Shown here: positions 26,497 through 39,600 of the stretch, one piece after another
How positions within the stretch are numbered: the first letter of the stretch is position 1
How the letters are laid out: the number at the start of each line of letters is the position of its first letter
DNA from: Sipunculus nudus
Taxonomy: Eukaryota > Annelida > Sipuncula > Golfingiida > Sipunculidae
Assembly: GCA_026874595.1 (NCBI GenBank)
Contig: CM049313.1
Location: 62,931,659 to 62,995,658, forward strand
Reading direction: 5' to 3'
DNA length: 64,000 nucleotides
Notes under the pieces: generated by a model
Databases searched by the model: none
Told to the model about the DNA's origin: nothing
The model's input: the letters and a program-made list of their open reading frames with translations, nothing else
Made by a program: the position numbers and the translations under genes

Positions 26497-28445
26497 ATTA
26501 CACAGAGGATTACTGTGAACCGTTTCAGGGAGACAAATATCTCTAATAATATATCTAAAAACACAACTGTAGCGACCATTAGAATATTTTGATATATTAA
26601 TCTTCTACATAAAGTTAGTATGAATATATACCATTTAGTAAAAAAGTACATAACAACTATATTTTTGTATATGTACAAGTATACAAAATGGTCTTCCAAA
26701 TTTAATCTGGCAAAAATCTCACAAAATTTGTTGACCTACAGTCCAGTAACTGCAAACAGGATGATGTAAAGCTTAGGATCAGTTCGTGCATATACATGCA
26801 TAAGAAAATATCTCATATCAGTTTTGTCAATGCGTAAAACCCATCAGTCCGTCAGCGTATGCACGCACGTGCGTTTACACACAGAGCGACTTTAACGAAT
26901 AGGGTCACACCATAATTTGTACCTGTCAAAACGACGCAGGTCCCAAGTGTTTAATCGAGGTCTTCTTGATCTGTCCTCACTGCATTACAGCTTACTTCTG
27001 TCAATTCACGCATAAATGCATATCAGCATACACTTGTCTTGAAGACATTTTCTCGAATATATAGGCATACACGGTTTTAAGCTTTACATTTTATAGGTGG
27101 AGCCACATACACAAAACAACATCGCACTGGCCTATACGGTGTTGTTGAACGTGTACTAAAACGCACTTCAGTGGAGAAACTCGGCAAGGAAAAAACACTT
27201 TAAAATTCATGAGAACGTTTTAAATGGTTTGGTTAAACAGGCTGGAAGGTTCAAATAGCCTTGTGGACGTTCAAAACGTTTGAAACCACGCAGGAAACGT
27301 CAAGCATTTGCCGCATTTGATGTTTATTACATAACAACAGACATATGCGTTTTTTTTGCCAGTTTTTATTTCTGATATTTTAACCGTTTTAAGCTTAAAC
27401 CTTAAGGAATAATACCACAATGTTAATAAGTAATTAATTAGTAATTTTGTCACACAAATTGCACGAGTATATAAAATTTATTATCAAAACATTACAATAT
27501 GCGTATGTATGTATTAAATACGTTTTATCGGTTTAAACCACTGCAGTCTTAGTTTTCTGTCTGGTTAAATCATATTTGCCATAATTATTAAAAATTAAAA
27601 AATTGATTATAAAATCGAACCAGCAACCATGCTGCCTAGATATTACTTTCATTATTTACAAAAACTGTACAGGAATCTCTCTCCTCCTTCTCCTACAGAG
27701 TATTATAAACGACTTGTACTACTTACAGGGAATGTAAAACGGGTATTGCAGGTAAACGGGTATTGAGCATAAAATGAGAAAATAAAATCCTCTATACCAA
27801 TTCTTTATATCATTGGAATAGGTTGGGGTCACGTACAAATTCGCTGATGCATTTAAATGCAGTGGTATCAGACCTTCGTATATATATGTATCATTATCGG
27901 AGTCTGTAACTTGTTTGTATTCGTAATTTTGCATTTGTTTTTGGTTCAAATATGATAGTTTCAAATGACGTAAATACTTTAACAGTTCACAAGTCACTCA
28001 TTTATAGATTCAATTGTAACAACTTGTCCGATAACTATAAACTGTTTGGGTATTTAAAATCGATGACCAGAAAAATAGATATTTCACTTGATTTCTTTGA
28101 TGACCAGTATTGAACTTTTGTATTTGGCTTTATAAAAATTAAGAAAATCTGTTCTTTAATTGTCCTTGTAATTATCCGAGACAATTTGACCCAAAGCCTG
28201 ACACTGACAAAACACGTGCAAAATCACGTGATACTCGAAGACTGATACTTGGTTAAAATATGGTATTTGACAAATACTGAGAAATGTAAAAGGACACCCA
28301 AATACTGGTTATGTGTATGATACTGACATGACAGCAAGCATTAACGAGGATGTCATGCAGCCCTAAATACACTAGAAGTATACATGCAAATATAAAGGGC
28401 CTATACAAGTTAAAATGCAGAAAAATAGAAGCTTTATAGAGTAAA
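26497..28445. other. Intergenic stretch, nothing recognised
   Basis: AT-rich with only short open frames. No motif shared with other repeats of the window was seen. Confidence 0.4.
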
Positions 28446-29183
28446 GCTGGCATTCCATATGCGATATGTCTGCGCATGCAGCACGTTTGCGTAATAATAA
28501 TGCAGCTAGAAAACGGACGCCTGTGATTCCATTAACACGTACGCGTATGCGGTATTTATGCAGCAAGCAGGGATACGGTACCTTAAGAGTTGCAAAGTAG
28601 AAAAGTCATCTTACAGAAGAATATCTTATCACTGACATCAATGTTTGGTTTTTCCCAGTCCTTTACCATGCGTATGCTATTTCAGTCGCTACAGTTAGCG
28701 TTCAAAACGAGCTGCATATACACATAAACACGTACGTACTGCAAACGCTTATATGAAATCACTCCAAGAGAATATATAATGCCTGCGATTTTTAGCTGAC
28801 TACGCCAATGGCTCTTGAATTGCAATTAATGTAGATTCCGGTTATTCTATTTTTTTTTTAATTTTCTGGGGCATTTCCTAATAACTATTAATTATCTGAG
28901 CTAACATTTTCCTAGTGTTTTTCGCACTATATGGTCCATCTCTTTATTGTTTAACTGGATATATCTCAAATAATATTTTTCTCAAAGAGTAAGTAAATAA
29001 TGAAGAGATAGAATATATAGTGTGAAAAACGATAGGAAAATGTAAGATGAGGAAAAGTTATAAGGAGAGAACCCATATAAAAAGTAACACATTTAACCGA
29101 AATCTACACTAACAGATTCAAGCGCCTGTGAATACACATACGTAACGCACACGTACTGAATACTCGTATCTGGAATGCCACCT
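28446..29183. mobile_element. Foldback element with nested hairpin
   Basis: The outer ends GCTGGCATTCCATATGC (28446) and the inverse of GGTGGCATTCCAGATAC (29166-29183) form terminal repeats. A strong inner inverted pair lies at 28904-28955 and 28990-29043: ACATTTTCCTA-GTTTTTC-CACTATAT and its complement, about 52 bp per arm with a 35-bp spacer. Non-coding. The left side is longer than the right, so one arm carries extra sequence. Confidence 0.7.
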
Positions 29184-31050
29184 TAAATGGTAAAGACATA
29201 TAAAGAATTTGCTATACAAATATTATGGTTTGAATGCGACCACATATGATAAAATGACGTCATGTTGGGAAAAGAAGAACGACTTGACATCCATCATGCG
29301 CAGCCATCTAAATGTTCGCATGTGATAGTAACAGACGCCATTACAAGATGACGCCACCGTATGAAGGTAGCATTTGATGAACCGCACAACAGTTGGAATA
29401 ATAATTTGCCACTAAACACAAGTTCTTCATTAAATATGTTGCTTAATGAGAAGCAACAATCACATACCCCTCAGTCAATGAAAACAAATATAGTCACATT
29501 TTATTCCCAAGGAGGGCCTGGCCCCAAACTAAATACAAGCCTGTGTGTAGTGAGGCCATACAGTGAAAGTGAACCTTGACAATGTATATTTGCTCTACCT
29601 TCCCCTGCGAATAGGAATCATAAAGAGACAAATTTCTAATAGAAAACTACCTGAGTTAACAAACCCTACAGTTTCAGTCTAAGTAATAAAGCATATGTGC
29701 AGACACTACATGTTGTGCAAACTGGCAAGTACGCCATCTAATCATGTGCAACAAAGGCAGTATATATTTTTATTCAATGCCCCATGCGCTGATATTTACA
29801 GCAACAGCACAAAAATACCCCAACAATAAAGCAAAAAAGTTATTGACATACATTCATACTCTTTAGTCATTCTGTGTCATTTTTAGTTTTACTCCTTAGT
29901 ACAAATAGTGGTTGAACATTGTAGGTATATACATGCATCTCTATTGGTTTAATTTATACACGGCTCTATTGTACGGGCACCCCTGTCATGAAACCACCTT
30001 GTTCCTAAGACCACTTGTTTTGGTCCCAGCTGATCATGTCCCAGCTGATTACAGACTTGCAAAGTAAGATGTACCAACTCCAACAGTACAACTGCCCTTG
30101 ATGGTCCAGTAAGTGGTCAACTTAACGAGATTTTGCTCAGTCCTCCTAATTAGTACCAAACAACTCTGTGATATGAACTAAGTAATGAATTATAAAATTA
30201 TTTTAGATTTAATATGTTCAGAACTTATTTTTAGAAGTTACTAACAGGCAAACAAACCAACATTGGCAAAAAATATTACCTCCAGTTTTTGGCGCAGGAA
30301 AAAATAACCCCATGAACTCCCACTGAAGATGAAACCTAAGATGTTTAACCAACAAATTTGTCAGAATTAACAGTATTTAGCATATATTTTATACATCATC
30401 GTCTCTTTTAACAGGACCATAACAATCATAACAATATAAATAACCTCTGACTAGACAAAATAACATGCACATCACCCTCTCCTGGCATCATCCTACCTGG
30501 TAACAGGCATGGAACTTGAAAATACCTTTGCTTGAATCTTTAGTCATGAGATAATTTTGTTAGAAATGACAAATGGGACCTTTCTGAGTATACACAGAAC
30601 CTGGTATCACTCACATAATAACCCCTCAAAATAGGACTCAAATAACTGGGCTCAAACATGCAACCATAAAAATCAACTCTTATATCTATGTGAATGGGGC
30701 CATAACCACCGTGACATTCTCTGTCATTTGATCAGAATATTTTCTATTTCTTTTTTCTGTGGTACCCCTTTCACACACACAACCTTTTCAAACAATTTTG
30801 GGCAAGCATTTTGGCCAAACCGGTTTAGTGCATTCAAGAGGCCATCTAGGACCAATGTATGAGGTGTATATTTCCACTTGAGGAACAATGTAGATGCTGT
30901 CACAAGCATTGCTGCTAGAAAACTGGGTCAAAACTGTTCTAGAGCTTTCACACCATACTCTATCTAAGGGGATAAAACAATTCCCTTTCAAAATTGTTTG
31001 AATCCACAATCTGAGCTTGATCAAAAACTTGATGGCAAAAAAACAGTTTA
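29184..31050. other. Intergenic stretch, no gene recognised
   Basis: Two overlapping minus-strand frames (30724-31054) are open but unrecognised. A block near 29990-30135 with AAGACCACTTG and GTGGTCAACTTAACGAG looks like the end of a dispersed repeat. Confidence 0.4.
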
Positions 31051-34000
31051 ACAAGGGGACCCATGGGTCACGGCGCTCAGCTGTTATATATGATCACAAA
31101 ATATGATTTTGAAGAGGAGGTAGGCAAAGGCTGGTTTTGTATGGTAATATAAGTTCTATTATGAGTTGATAATATCCTTGGAGACAGGGAAGAGGATTGA
31201 TGTCATTTATATTATTTACAGATGGAAATGGTGTGCTCTAATCATACAGGATTTGACGTGGCCATAAAACTTTACCTACCTTACAGCAGAATTATTTGAA
31301 AAGTCAAACTATTTATATAAAATTAATATTGTGTCAAATGTAATTTAAATTAATAATAATAAAAGTATAATGTTATTTTCATCAAAGATTTTTTAATAGT
31401 ATCAAAATAAATGATCATAAAAATAATATTATAGAATATATTCATGAATGCATTTGTATTCAAATACTTTCATTTTTACCTGTATTCCTATTCTTATGCA
31501 TGAAATTATGGAGTACTAATTCATATTTGCATTCAAATACATTTGCAAAGTACTGCACCATGCCTTGTATATATTCAGTGTCAGCCAAACAAACTTCTTA
31601 AGAATCCAGAATAAACAAATATCACAAATTTAAATAATGATCATAATCACCTGGTTTGATGAAATTTATTTATATTAAAAAATTAAACTATTTTATTCAC
31701 TTTGGACTACCTTCATATCAATCTACACACTAGACATAACAAGAGTCTTGTGACAATAATTAACATTACAGAAATCATAATGAGAACTTTTCTAAGATCT
31801 GATTTTTTATCATATTCAACTTTTTTATTTAAGAATAAATGTATCAGAAAAAAAATTAGGTAATCTCACCTATGAAACCATAATATGTGTAAAAAATAAC
31901 CCAAGGATAAGAACGCCCTATAAATTATACAAGAAGAAAACTAGAGATGGGCAAGTTTAATTTTATTAACTGAAATGTAGGACCAGTAATATGATATTTG
32001 ATTATTTACATAGTCTTGTGAAAGGCACATGTCTTAATGTCATTAGTGAAACATATTGACATCTTTAATCAGTACTTTTCTCAGTAAAATTTAAAATTTT
32101 GAGAAGTTTAAATTTTTTATTAAATTTTAAAATAAATATTAATTAACAAACTGAAACACTTGTAAAAGACCTGGAAATTGAGATTAATATTATCAACTGC
32201 ATCTTTATCATTAATTTTCTTTCATATAATCCCTAATAGTACAGTACAATATAATTTGATTATTTTTTTTACTATTAAAATTGAAAAGAAAATACCTTAG
32301 GTGACTCAATGGTTTTATTTGGTATACATTTTCATCCATCCATACAAAATCCAAAAAACATCAGTAATTGCAAGGTAATTCCCTGTTACTTATCAACTAT
32401 CAAAATTCCATTGATTCTTTTCTAAATTCTATTGATTTTTTTAAAGTTGTATAGACCTATAAAAATTTATTTATTTATTGTTTATTGTTATGCTGTTGGT
32501 CTAAAACAACTAATAGATAAATTGGGTCAGACACCTGAATCAAATGAGGCAAGCCATAAGCTACCAAGCTGACAAGTATGTGTCCCGCCTCAAGCGTGCA
32601 TAATTGGCCTGAAAGGTCAACTACAGGACATGCTGGTGACTGAAGGGGGGGCTGGGTAGAGCCTGGGTCTGACATGGTCTCATAAAAACTTTAATAATTT
32701 AAGCTACAGTTTTTGGCCAATTTCTTTTCAACTTTCAAAACTAACAAGCTGAAATCCTTATGTCTGCATGATATGAAAATTATATCAACAGTGCTCACAT
32801 GAAAAAAGCATGCCATGGTCATATTTAGGCAAAATTAAAGGTACTGATTTTATATTTATGCTAATAACTTATAAAATTTGAAAAATGTAGAACTAATTTT
32901 GGATATACAATTGAATCTTGGTTAAATGATGTTTTATCCCTGACAAAAATATCTCTAGCTTTAGCAATTCTTGTGTTAAGGGAGTAAATATATTTCTTGA
33001 TTTTTTACAAAGTGCATTATGTTACGGGCCATAACTTAAAACAATTTCGCAATACTGACATCATTATTGGCATGTGCATAGAGTATGAATAGAAGAACAT
33101 GTATATTATATATGATCAAAGTCAGATCAGTGGTTTTGATATTAGGCAGTCTTGAAGTGTAAAAATGGGTTTTTAATTGGAAACTGAAGTTTTTTCTTAA
33201 TATCTCAAAGAAATGAAGTTCTAGTGACCAAACTTTTGGTATTGTAGGGGGTTTGGGGGACATCTAACTGTATGCCAAATTTTTGGAGTTAAGAGCTGGC
33301 CTGGGAGGCTGGGAGGCTGGGGAACTGAGATCTAGCAAACTGCATAACACTTGCTTGATCTAAACAATACTTTTCATGGTGCTTGAAAACTTGAATAAAA
33401 TCTACAGTTTTTGTTCAACTAGTTTCAAATTTCAGATGTTAACAGGTGAAATGCTTAGGGTAACATGCTGTGAAAATGCAGTTACAGGAAAAAAATGTGC
33501 CATGGTCAAATCTGGGCAAAATTTAAGATACTGATTTTATATTTATACTAATAACTTATAAAATTTGAAAAATTCAGATATAATTTTGGGTATACAATTG
33601 AATCTTGATTAAATATAGTCATATACCTGAAAGGAAGTCTCTAGCTTCAGCAATTCTCAAAGGAGTAAATATATTTCCTGAATTTTTACAAAGTGCATAA
33701 TGATCGGGCCCATTACTTCAAGAATTACAAAAATATTGAACTAATTTCTGTTATGTATATAGGAAATATACAGAGGAATTAATATATGAAAAATTATTTA
33801 TATCAGGTCAATGGTTTTGATATAAGGCAGTCTTGAAGTGTAACAATGGGTTTTAAATGGAAAACAGAGATTTTTCCTTAATAATTCGAAGGAACGACAT
33901 CCTAGTGACCCAATTTTTGGTATGGTAGGAGATTTTGGGGACATCTTAAGGTATGCTGAATTTCAGATTTGTATATCCAAGGGTTTCAAAACGTGCCAGT

Positions 34001-34082
34001 TTAACAGACCAACGGACAGACAGCCGACGGACAAAGGACCACGACTATAGCTCAGATGACTTACAGTCAGCTGAGCTAAACA
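31051..34082 (+). mobile_element. E2: modular element with head and tail
   Basis: The head at 31051-31083 has GACCCATGGGTCACGG followed by CGCTCAGCTG. The tail at 34036-34082 has GACTATAGCTCAGATGACTT then ACAGTCAGCTGAGCTAAA, preceded by a short GGAC-type tract. The 5' two kilobases are colinear with E6. The 3' module is present twice: GCCATGGTCA...GGCAAAATT begins near 32812 and again near 33498, so a roughly 690-bp segment is duplicated. No protein-coding potential. Confidence 0.82.
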
Positions 34083-36431
34083 TGCTTTGGATTGTCATGT
34101 GAACACTCTAATGCACATTTGAAACGGTTAGTAAGAGGTTTGCATTTTATTGCATACAATACTAATTAATCTGTTGGAAATTATGTTACACAAAGCTTCC
34201 CTATTGTGTAAAGGACTGTCACTTGACAGTCATGTGACCATCTTACAATTAACAAAAAGTATAGTATTTTAAAACCACTTCTGTTCTTATAAAACCTCAA
34301 AATTAAATTTTGTGATATAAGCATTTCTGTTCAATTTGTAAAATCAAAGAGAAAAAGCAAATATAATTTATAAAAATTAATCTTCATAAAACATACTGCA
34401 CTTAATAACTTTTAAAAATTTTAAAATATACCTTGGAATATAAAATATGTTAGGTAAATCCTAAACATATTTCACATGTAAAAGAAATGAACTATATAGC
34501 ATGTCTTTATGTTAAATATACAGAGTGAAGCCAAATTTCATTCTAAAAATTAAAAGGAGTGACTATAGTCACAGAGTCGAGAATGAAGATCTTCCACTTT
34601 AAAGAACTGGTTTGAACATTAAGGTACTTCACTTTATAGGTAACAATGGTTCTTAACAGACTTGGTGTACCACAAAGTATGACTCCTAACATCACAAACA
34701 GGGTACAAACCACATCAAGTGGAAGTTAATACAACTGGAAGGGGGTCCACTTTTTCATGTGAGACCCTTCTAGTAGAATGACTGTATCCCTTTTATGAGA
34801 CTTTCGACATCTGGTAATTTCTCTGAATCTTTGAAAAACTTGCTTAAGTAGAATATATATGTGTACTGTCTAAAGCTCTGTATCCACAAATTTGGTCCAC
34901 ATCCATGCCACTGTCCATAAAAAAAATGCAGCCCACAGAAAAGAGATCAGGAACGATTCAGACAATTTGTGAATGTTGAGTATGACCCCTGAATGCATCT
35001 TGAATATATCACCAAATTCTTAATGACTGGTGCCCTTACATTATAAAGGGAGGAATGAAAAAGGTGTTTGTCTGAAAACCTAATATACAAATGGATTTTA
35101 CCCACTTGCAGACCTGATTTGTGGATACACAGAAAAAACAACTTTCCACAATCTTAAGGCATTATCAAGAAATACTATATTGGAAGATTATGAAGTCATC
35201 ACCAACAGAAGCTCCATTCATCATTAGATCAGTGAACTGAACTCTGCTAAGTGCCTTGGTATAACAATAAGTGCATGTTGATAAAAGGTTTAAAACTGGT
35301 AATAACCAATAACTCTTCTTACTATTTCCTCTCCTTAGCTATAGCACCCATTGGCTTGCATTTTACAAACTCTAGAATTTTAATATGAATGTGAGCTTGG
35401 AGGCCCACAGTCACATTAAAAATATAAAGATGACTTGCCCTTCAAAAGTAAATTTTTGTGATCTTGCCGTACAATAACTGTCACAGAGTATATCCATTAT
35501 TGTACATATTATTTTATATGTGTGCAGAATTCTACTAGTTTAACGCAGATCTTAGGTAGAATCAAATGAGTGAAATTTTCTTGGTTATCACTGGCAGATA
35601 ATTAGAAATAGCCGATATATTTAAGATCTTTCAATTTTTGATACTCAAATGTCATGGAGGGGTTTCTTTTAATCTATATTCAATGATATCACACAAGAAA
35701 CACTAATGGATACAGTATAAATGACTGTTATGTGTAGATGGGCATCTTATGCAGGAAGGTTTTCACTTTCAGGAGTATTTCCCTATCACAAATACAGTAT
35801 TCGTGTACTCTGGGCACTCTCAAAATTGAATTATATTAAATAATTTTTGTACCCAAAAAGGCACCCCCTCCCCTGCTATTCTAGGTAAGACAGAACTTTT
35901 CTGAGCATTTTTGAAAAAACTTTTAGTTGCTATTTAGAGAAAATTTCCTTGTTAAGCCATGAATTATGGGCTTGGAACACTCTGACATAATTTCATGCAA
36001 TCAAATTAATGGTGATTGTAAGTACTGTCAAAGTCTTTTTCAGGCGAGAATTGCTCATCCCTTTAGTTTTCGTAAAGATATCTCTAAAAAATTCGCTGGG
36101 GGCACTCACTTAGGGGGGGCAGGGTGGGCGGGCCATTACGTCAAATATGGTTTTGTGAATTTGAAACCCTAACAAACTAAAGCATAACAGAGTATATATA
36201 TATATATTTGCACCGTAAGTTATGGTTGATAAAACAATCTATATCATCTCATCCTACAGGTGTCGGACAGGTAAAATGAATTCAACTAGGTATCATATAC
36301 ATAACAAAAATACACCTGTGTCTTCTACTGGCAGTTGTACTGTAGCATCAACTTGGCATCTCATCCGTAATATCTTTTTGTTAAATATCCCTGGCCTCAT
36401 CTGGGAATAAAAAGACTTCATCACATCACAC
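34083..36431. other. Region 3' of SERINC; possible 3' UTR next to the stop
   Basis: Sequence below 36432 should include the SERINC 3' UTR. I found no AATAAA in the sense direction close to the stop; ATTAAA occurs on the minus strand near 35670. A short (TA)n tract lies at 36193-36209. No other gene recognised. Confidence 0.4.
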
Positions 36432-36639
36432 TTAGACATACGTGTCTCCACCTTTGGAATATGAGCCCTGTCTTCTAGGTAGGCTACCCATTGGAATATG
36501 GGAGAAGTCCCTCCCTGGGATACACTTAGGTACAAACAGCGTGAAAACGTACACGACGATACATATCCAACTGGACACCATCTTGACCCACACTGACGGC
36601 CAGTTCAGTCCAAACCGAGCCAGGTGAGACCGCTCAGGC
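36432..36639 (-). CDS. SERINC: SERINC terminal exon
   Basis: 208 nt from acceptor GTCTTTTCAG to a TAA stop at 36434-36432. It encodes [20 protein letters not shown], the last hydrophobic helix, PGRDFS and then a 28-residue hydrophilic tail ending GGDTYV. Vertebrate SERINCs end close to the RDFS motif, so the tail is longer here. Confidence 0.94.
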
Positions 36640-39600
36640 CTGAAAAGACACGTTAAGCAAGTGATAATGGTGGTCAGGTCCAACATAACCATGGTAAAAT
36701 GGCATTACCTAAAAACTCCACTTAAAACCGCACTTCTGATTAAGACCGCACCCAGACTTCGCCGAAATTCCAGGTGAGACATCGCGAGGGGCTCAAATAC
36801 TAAGAACCCCCCTTTAAAACCGCACCAACTTTTGCTACGGAATGATTCGACAAAAGACACAATCAAGCTATCATCTAGAAATGAACACGCGTAGGTTATG
36901 ACTCGGCCATTCCTGTCCACTTTTAAATTCCTTGGGCAATTTATTTAAACACATCATAACACATTTTGCAGGGTCACTCAAGCATGAAGTTTGGGAAGAC
37001 GTAAGGGCCGGTGAACCTCTGTGTGTTTATACAGATTTTATATTCCGTGCCGTATTCTTGTTTGTTACTGATTTGTCATTATATTTTGGAAAAAATATTC
37101 TGCTGATCCATTTCAAGTCACTGTATATTTTAATTCTAAAAATGTTTGATGAAAATTCCATTTTCTGGAATTACTCGGAAGATTCAAATCATTTCTATAC
37201 CGGTTACTTCGGTATTATCATCGTCACATCGTACGTTGACATCGCTCCATGTCACAATTTGCTGGTGCGTTTGAAAACATCGCTGGTCAACTTAACTAAA
37301 TATCAAAGTAATTGAAGTTACCTTGTCGAGAGTTGCACATATAGGAAACATGACGCTTGATAACGAGTGATTTTAAGGTAAAATTAAAGTGGCCAGTCGG
37401 GGTAAGCAAGTTTTTTTCCTGAAGAAAGTTTCCGTGTGGGGAGCCATTTTGTCAAGGCAGTGTTCACGCAAGGCACGCTGGGACGAAATAGGTGGCTGTT
37501 CTGTTTACCACCCACCGCGTACAGCCGTTCAAAATATTCTTAGCAGAATACCGGGGCGTTTCAGCACATGGCGGCACTCAAACTTGATTTTAAAACGATC
37601 GTCTGCCATTGTGTGATTCCTTACGATGTCAGCTTTTTATTCATTTTACGTTTTAAACAAATAATCATTGCTAAATAATGCCCCAAATGGGTTTAAAGTA
37701 GGCTTTATTTCAATTTTTCTTGAGCATGCCCAACAAAGTGGGCCGCTGTGTGTTACAGCAGGGTTGTTGTAAACGTATTATTAGGTGACAATTACCAAAA
37801 TTTCATAACAAGTTATATAACACACGAAAACTATTCAGAAATATTTAATTTATAAATAACAAATAATCGTAAATAATACATTTACACACGGCTCCCATGC
37901 ATGCGAGACTGCTGCTAAGAACTGCCTTCGAAAGTTGCAATATTATCGCCCACTCGCCGGCCCCAAAACGATGTCTGTCAGGAAGATATTCAGGAAACCC
38001 TTCTAGTATAAACCGCACAGTGCTTTCAGGAAATCAACCTGATTTCAAGATTTTGAATTTCTTGATTAAACCGCGGTTTTAAGTGGAGATTTTATGGTAC
38101 ATTCATATTTACAATAATTGCCTCTGCCAGGAGGGTATGTGTTCATCCCTGTTTGTATGTTTGTGTGGGTATGTTTTTTCACAAAACGTGCATTAATTTT
38201 GCACAAATTTGGGAATATGGGGCAAATAAGTGAATGCAAACAAGGTTTTGGTAGCTTCCCACAATAAGGAACCCCACATGGTGGAGGCTTGTTTTCCTTA
38301 GAATGCATATTTCTAACATAAATTAAAAACAAGGGACCCATGGGTCACTTCACTCAGCTGAATTTTGGAAAATTTTAGTAACTGCAAAATATTTTTATTT
38401 CTTATGGTTTTTCATGTATATTACCATTTGAAAAGCTAAGAGAAAATGGCCCAGCTTAAATGAAACTCTGTAAATTATAGAATAATGGACATGAGCTAAA
38501 GCATATGGACTGTGTAATAAATGAAACCTTTGGCCTGAAACCATTTAGTGATGCACCAAGGGAAAAAATGAGCCTACGGTAAGTGTCATATAAAAGTTCC
38601 ATTTCATAAACAAATAATGTGTGAGAGTAATTAAGTTTTCAAAAGTTAAATATATGGCCATATGAGTTAAAAATTAATCCCACAAAGTTTGACCATATTC
38701 CTAATTTTGAAAACTAGGTTTAACAGTGTTATTCACACCTAGGCCCCGCCAACTTTAAGAGATATGAATGAAATGCTACCAAGTATTTATATCTTCTTAA
38801 ATCTTGTCAGTTAGCACTTACATTAGGTCCTAATATTTTACCATATTTGAATATTAGGATTAAATTCCTGAACATTTTTTTCTTTAAAAAAAATCAAAAT
38901 TTTCCAAGTCTCAACAAAAAGAATTTTTTAACATTAAAATTATAAGCTTTGTCTTGTATATTAGTCCTGTGTATTGAAGCGGTGGGTCAGGGAGGGGTCT
39001 CTGTTGTTACTGTTCATGGCCGAAAAATGTGAAATTATAAGATTCATCTTGTTTAGAGTACAGGTCTGTCAACAGAATGGGGTGGGGGGGAGGGGGAGAA
39101 AGGCTCCCTGTGGTATTTATGCTGGCAGCCTGATCAAGCTCAACAAGAGAGAGGGCTTGCCCCAGTGATGGGATTTCATAACAGCCTGGGGAGCACAGAG
39201 AGCTGCACTGAATGACCAACAGTGACTCCAGTGGACTGCTTGACAATGTAAGGGAATACAACAAGAGCCTCCAAAATAATTCAATAACAAGCCTAATTTT
39301 GCAGCTTTTATTTTCAAATTTCAGATTTTAAAGGCTCCCTGTGGTATTTATGCTGGCAGCCTGATCAAGCTCAACAAGAGAGAGGGCATGCCGCAGTGAT
39401 GGGATTACATAACAGCCTGGGGAGCACAGAGAGCTGCACTGAATGACCAACAGTGACTCCAGTGTAATGCTTGACAATGTAAGGGAATACAACAAGAGCC
39501 TCAAAAATAATTCAATAACAAGCCTAATTTTGCAGCTTTTATTTTCAAATTTCAGATTTTATCAGATTAAATCCTTATTTGTACATGCTGTGAAAATTAG

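Noticed and set aside
35660-35680. ATTAAA on the minus strand as SERINC polyadenylation signal
   Set aside because: About 760 bp past the stop with no supporting downstream element; AT-rich sequence makes chance hits likely.
36932-37315. 127-codon plus-strand frame inside the TIR transposon
   Set aside because: No recognisable domain or transposase motif; AT-rich hydrophobic composition typical of chance frames.
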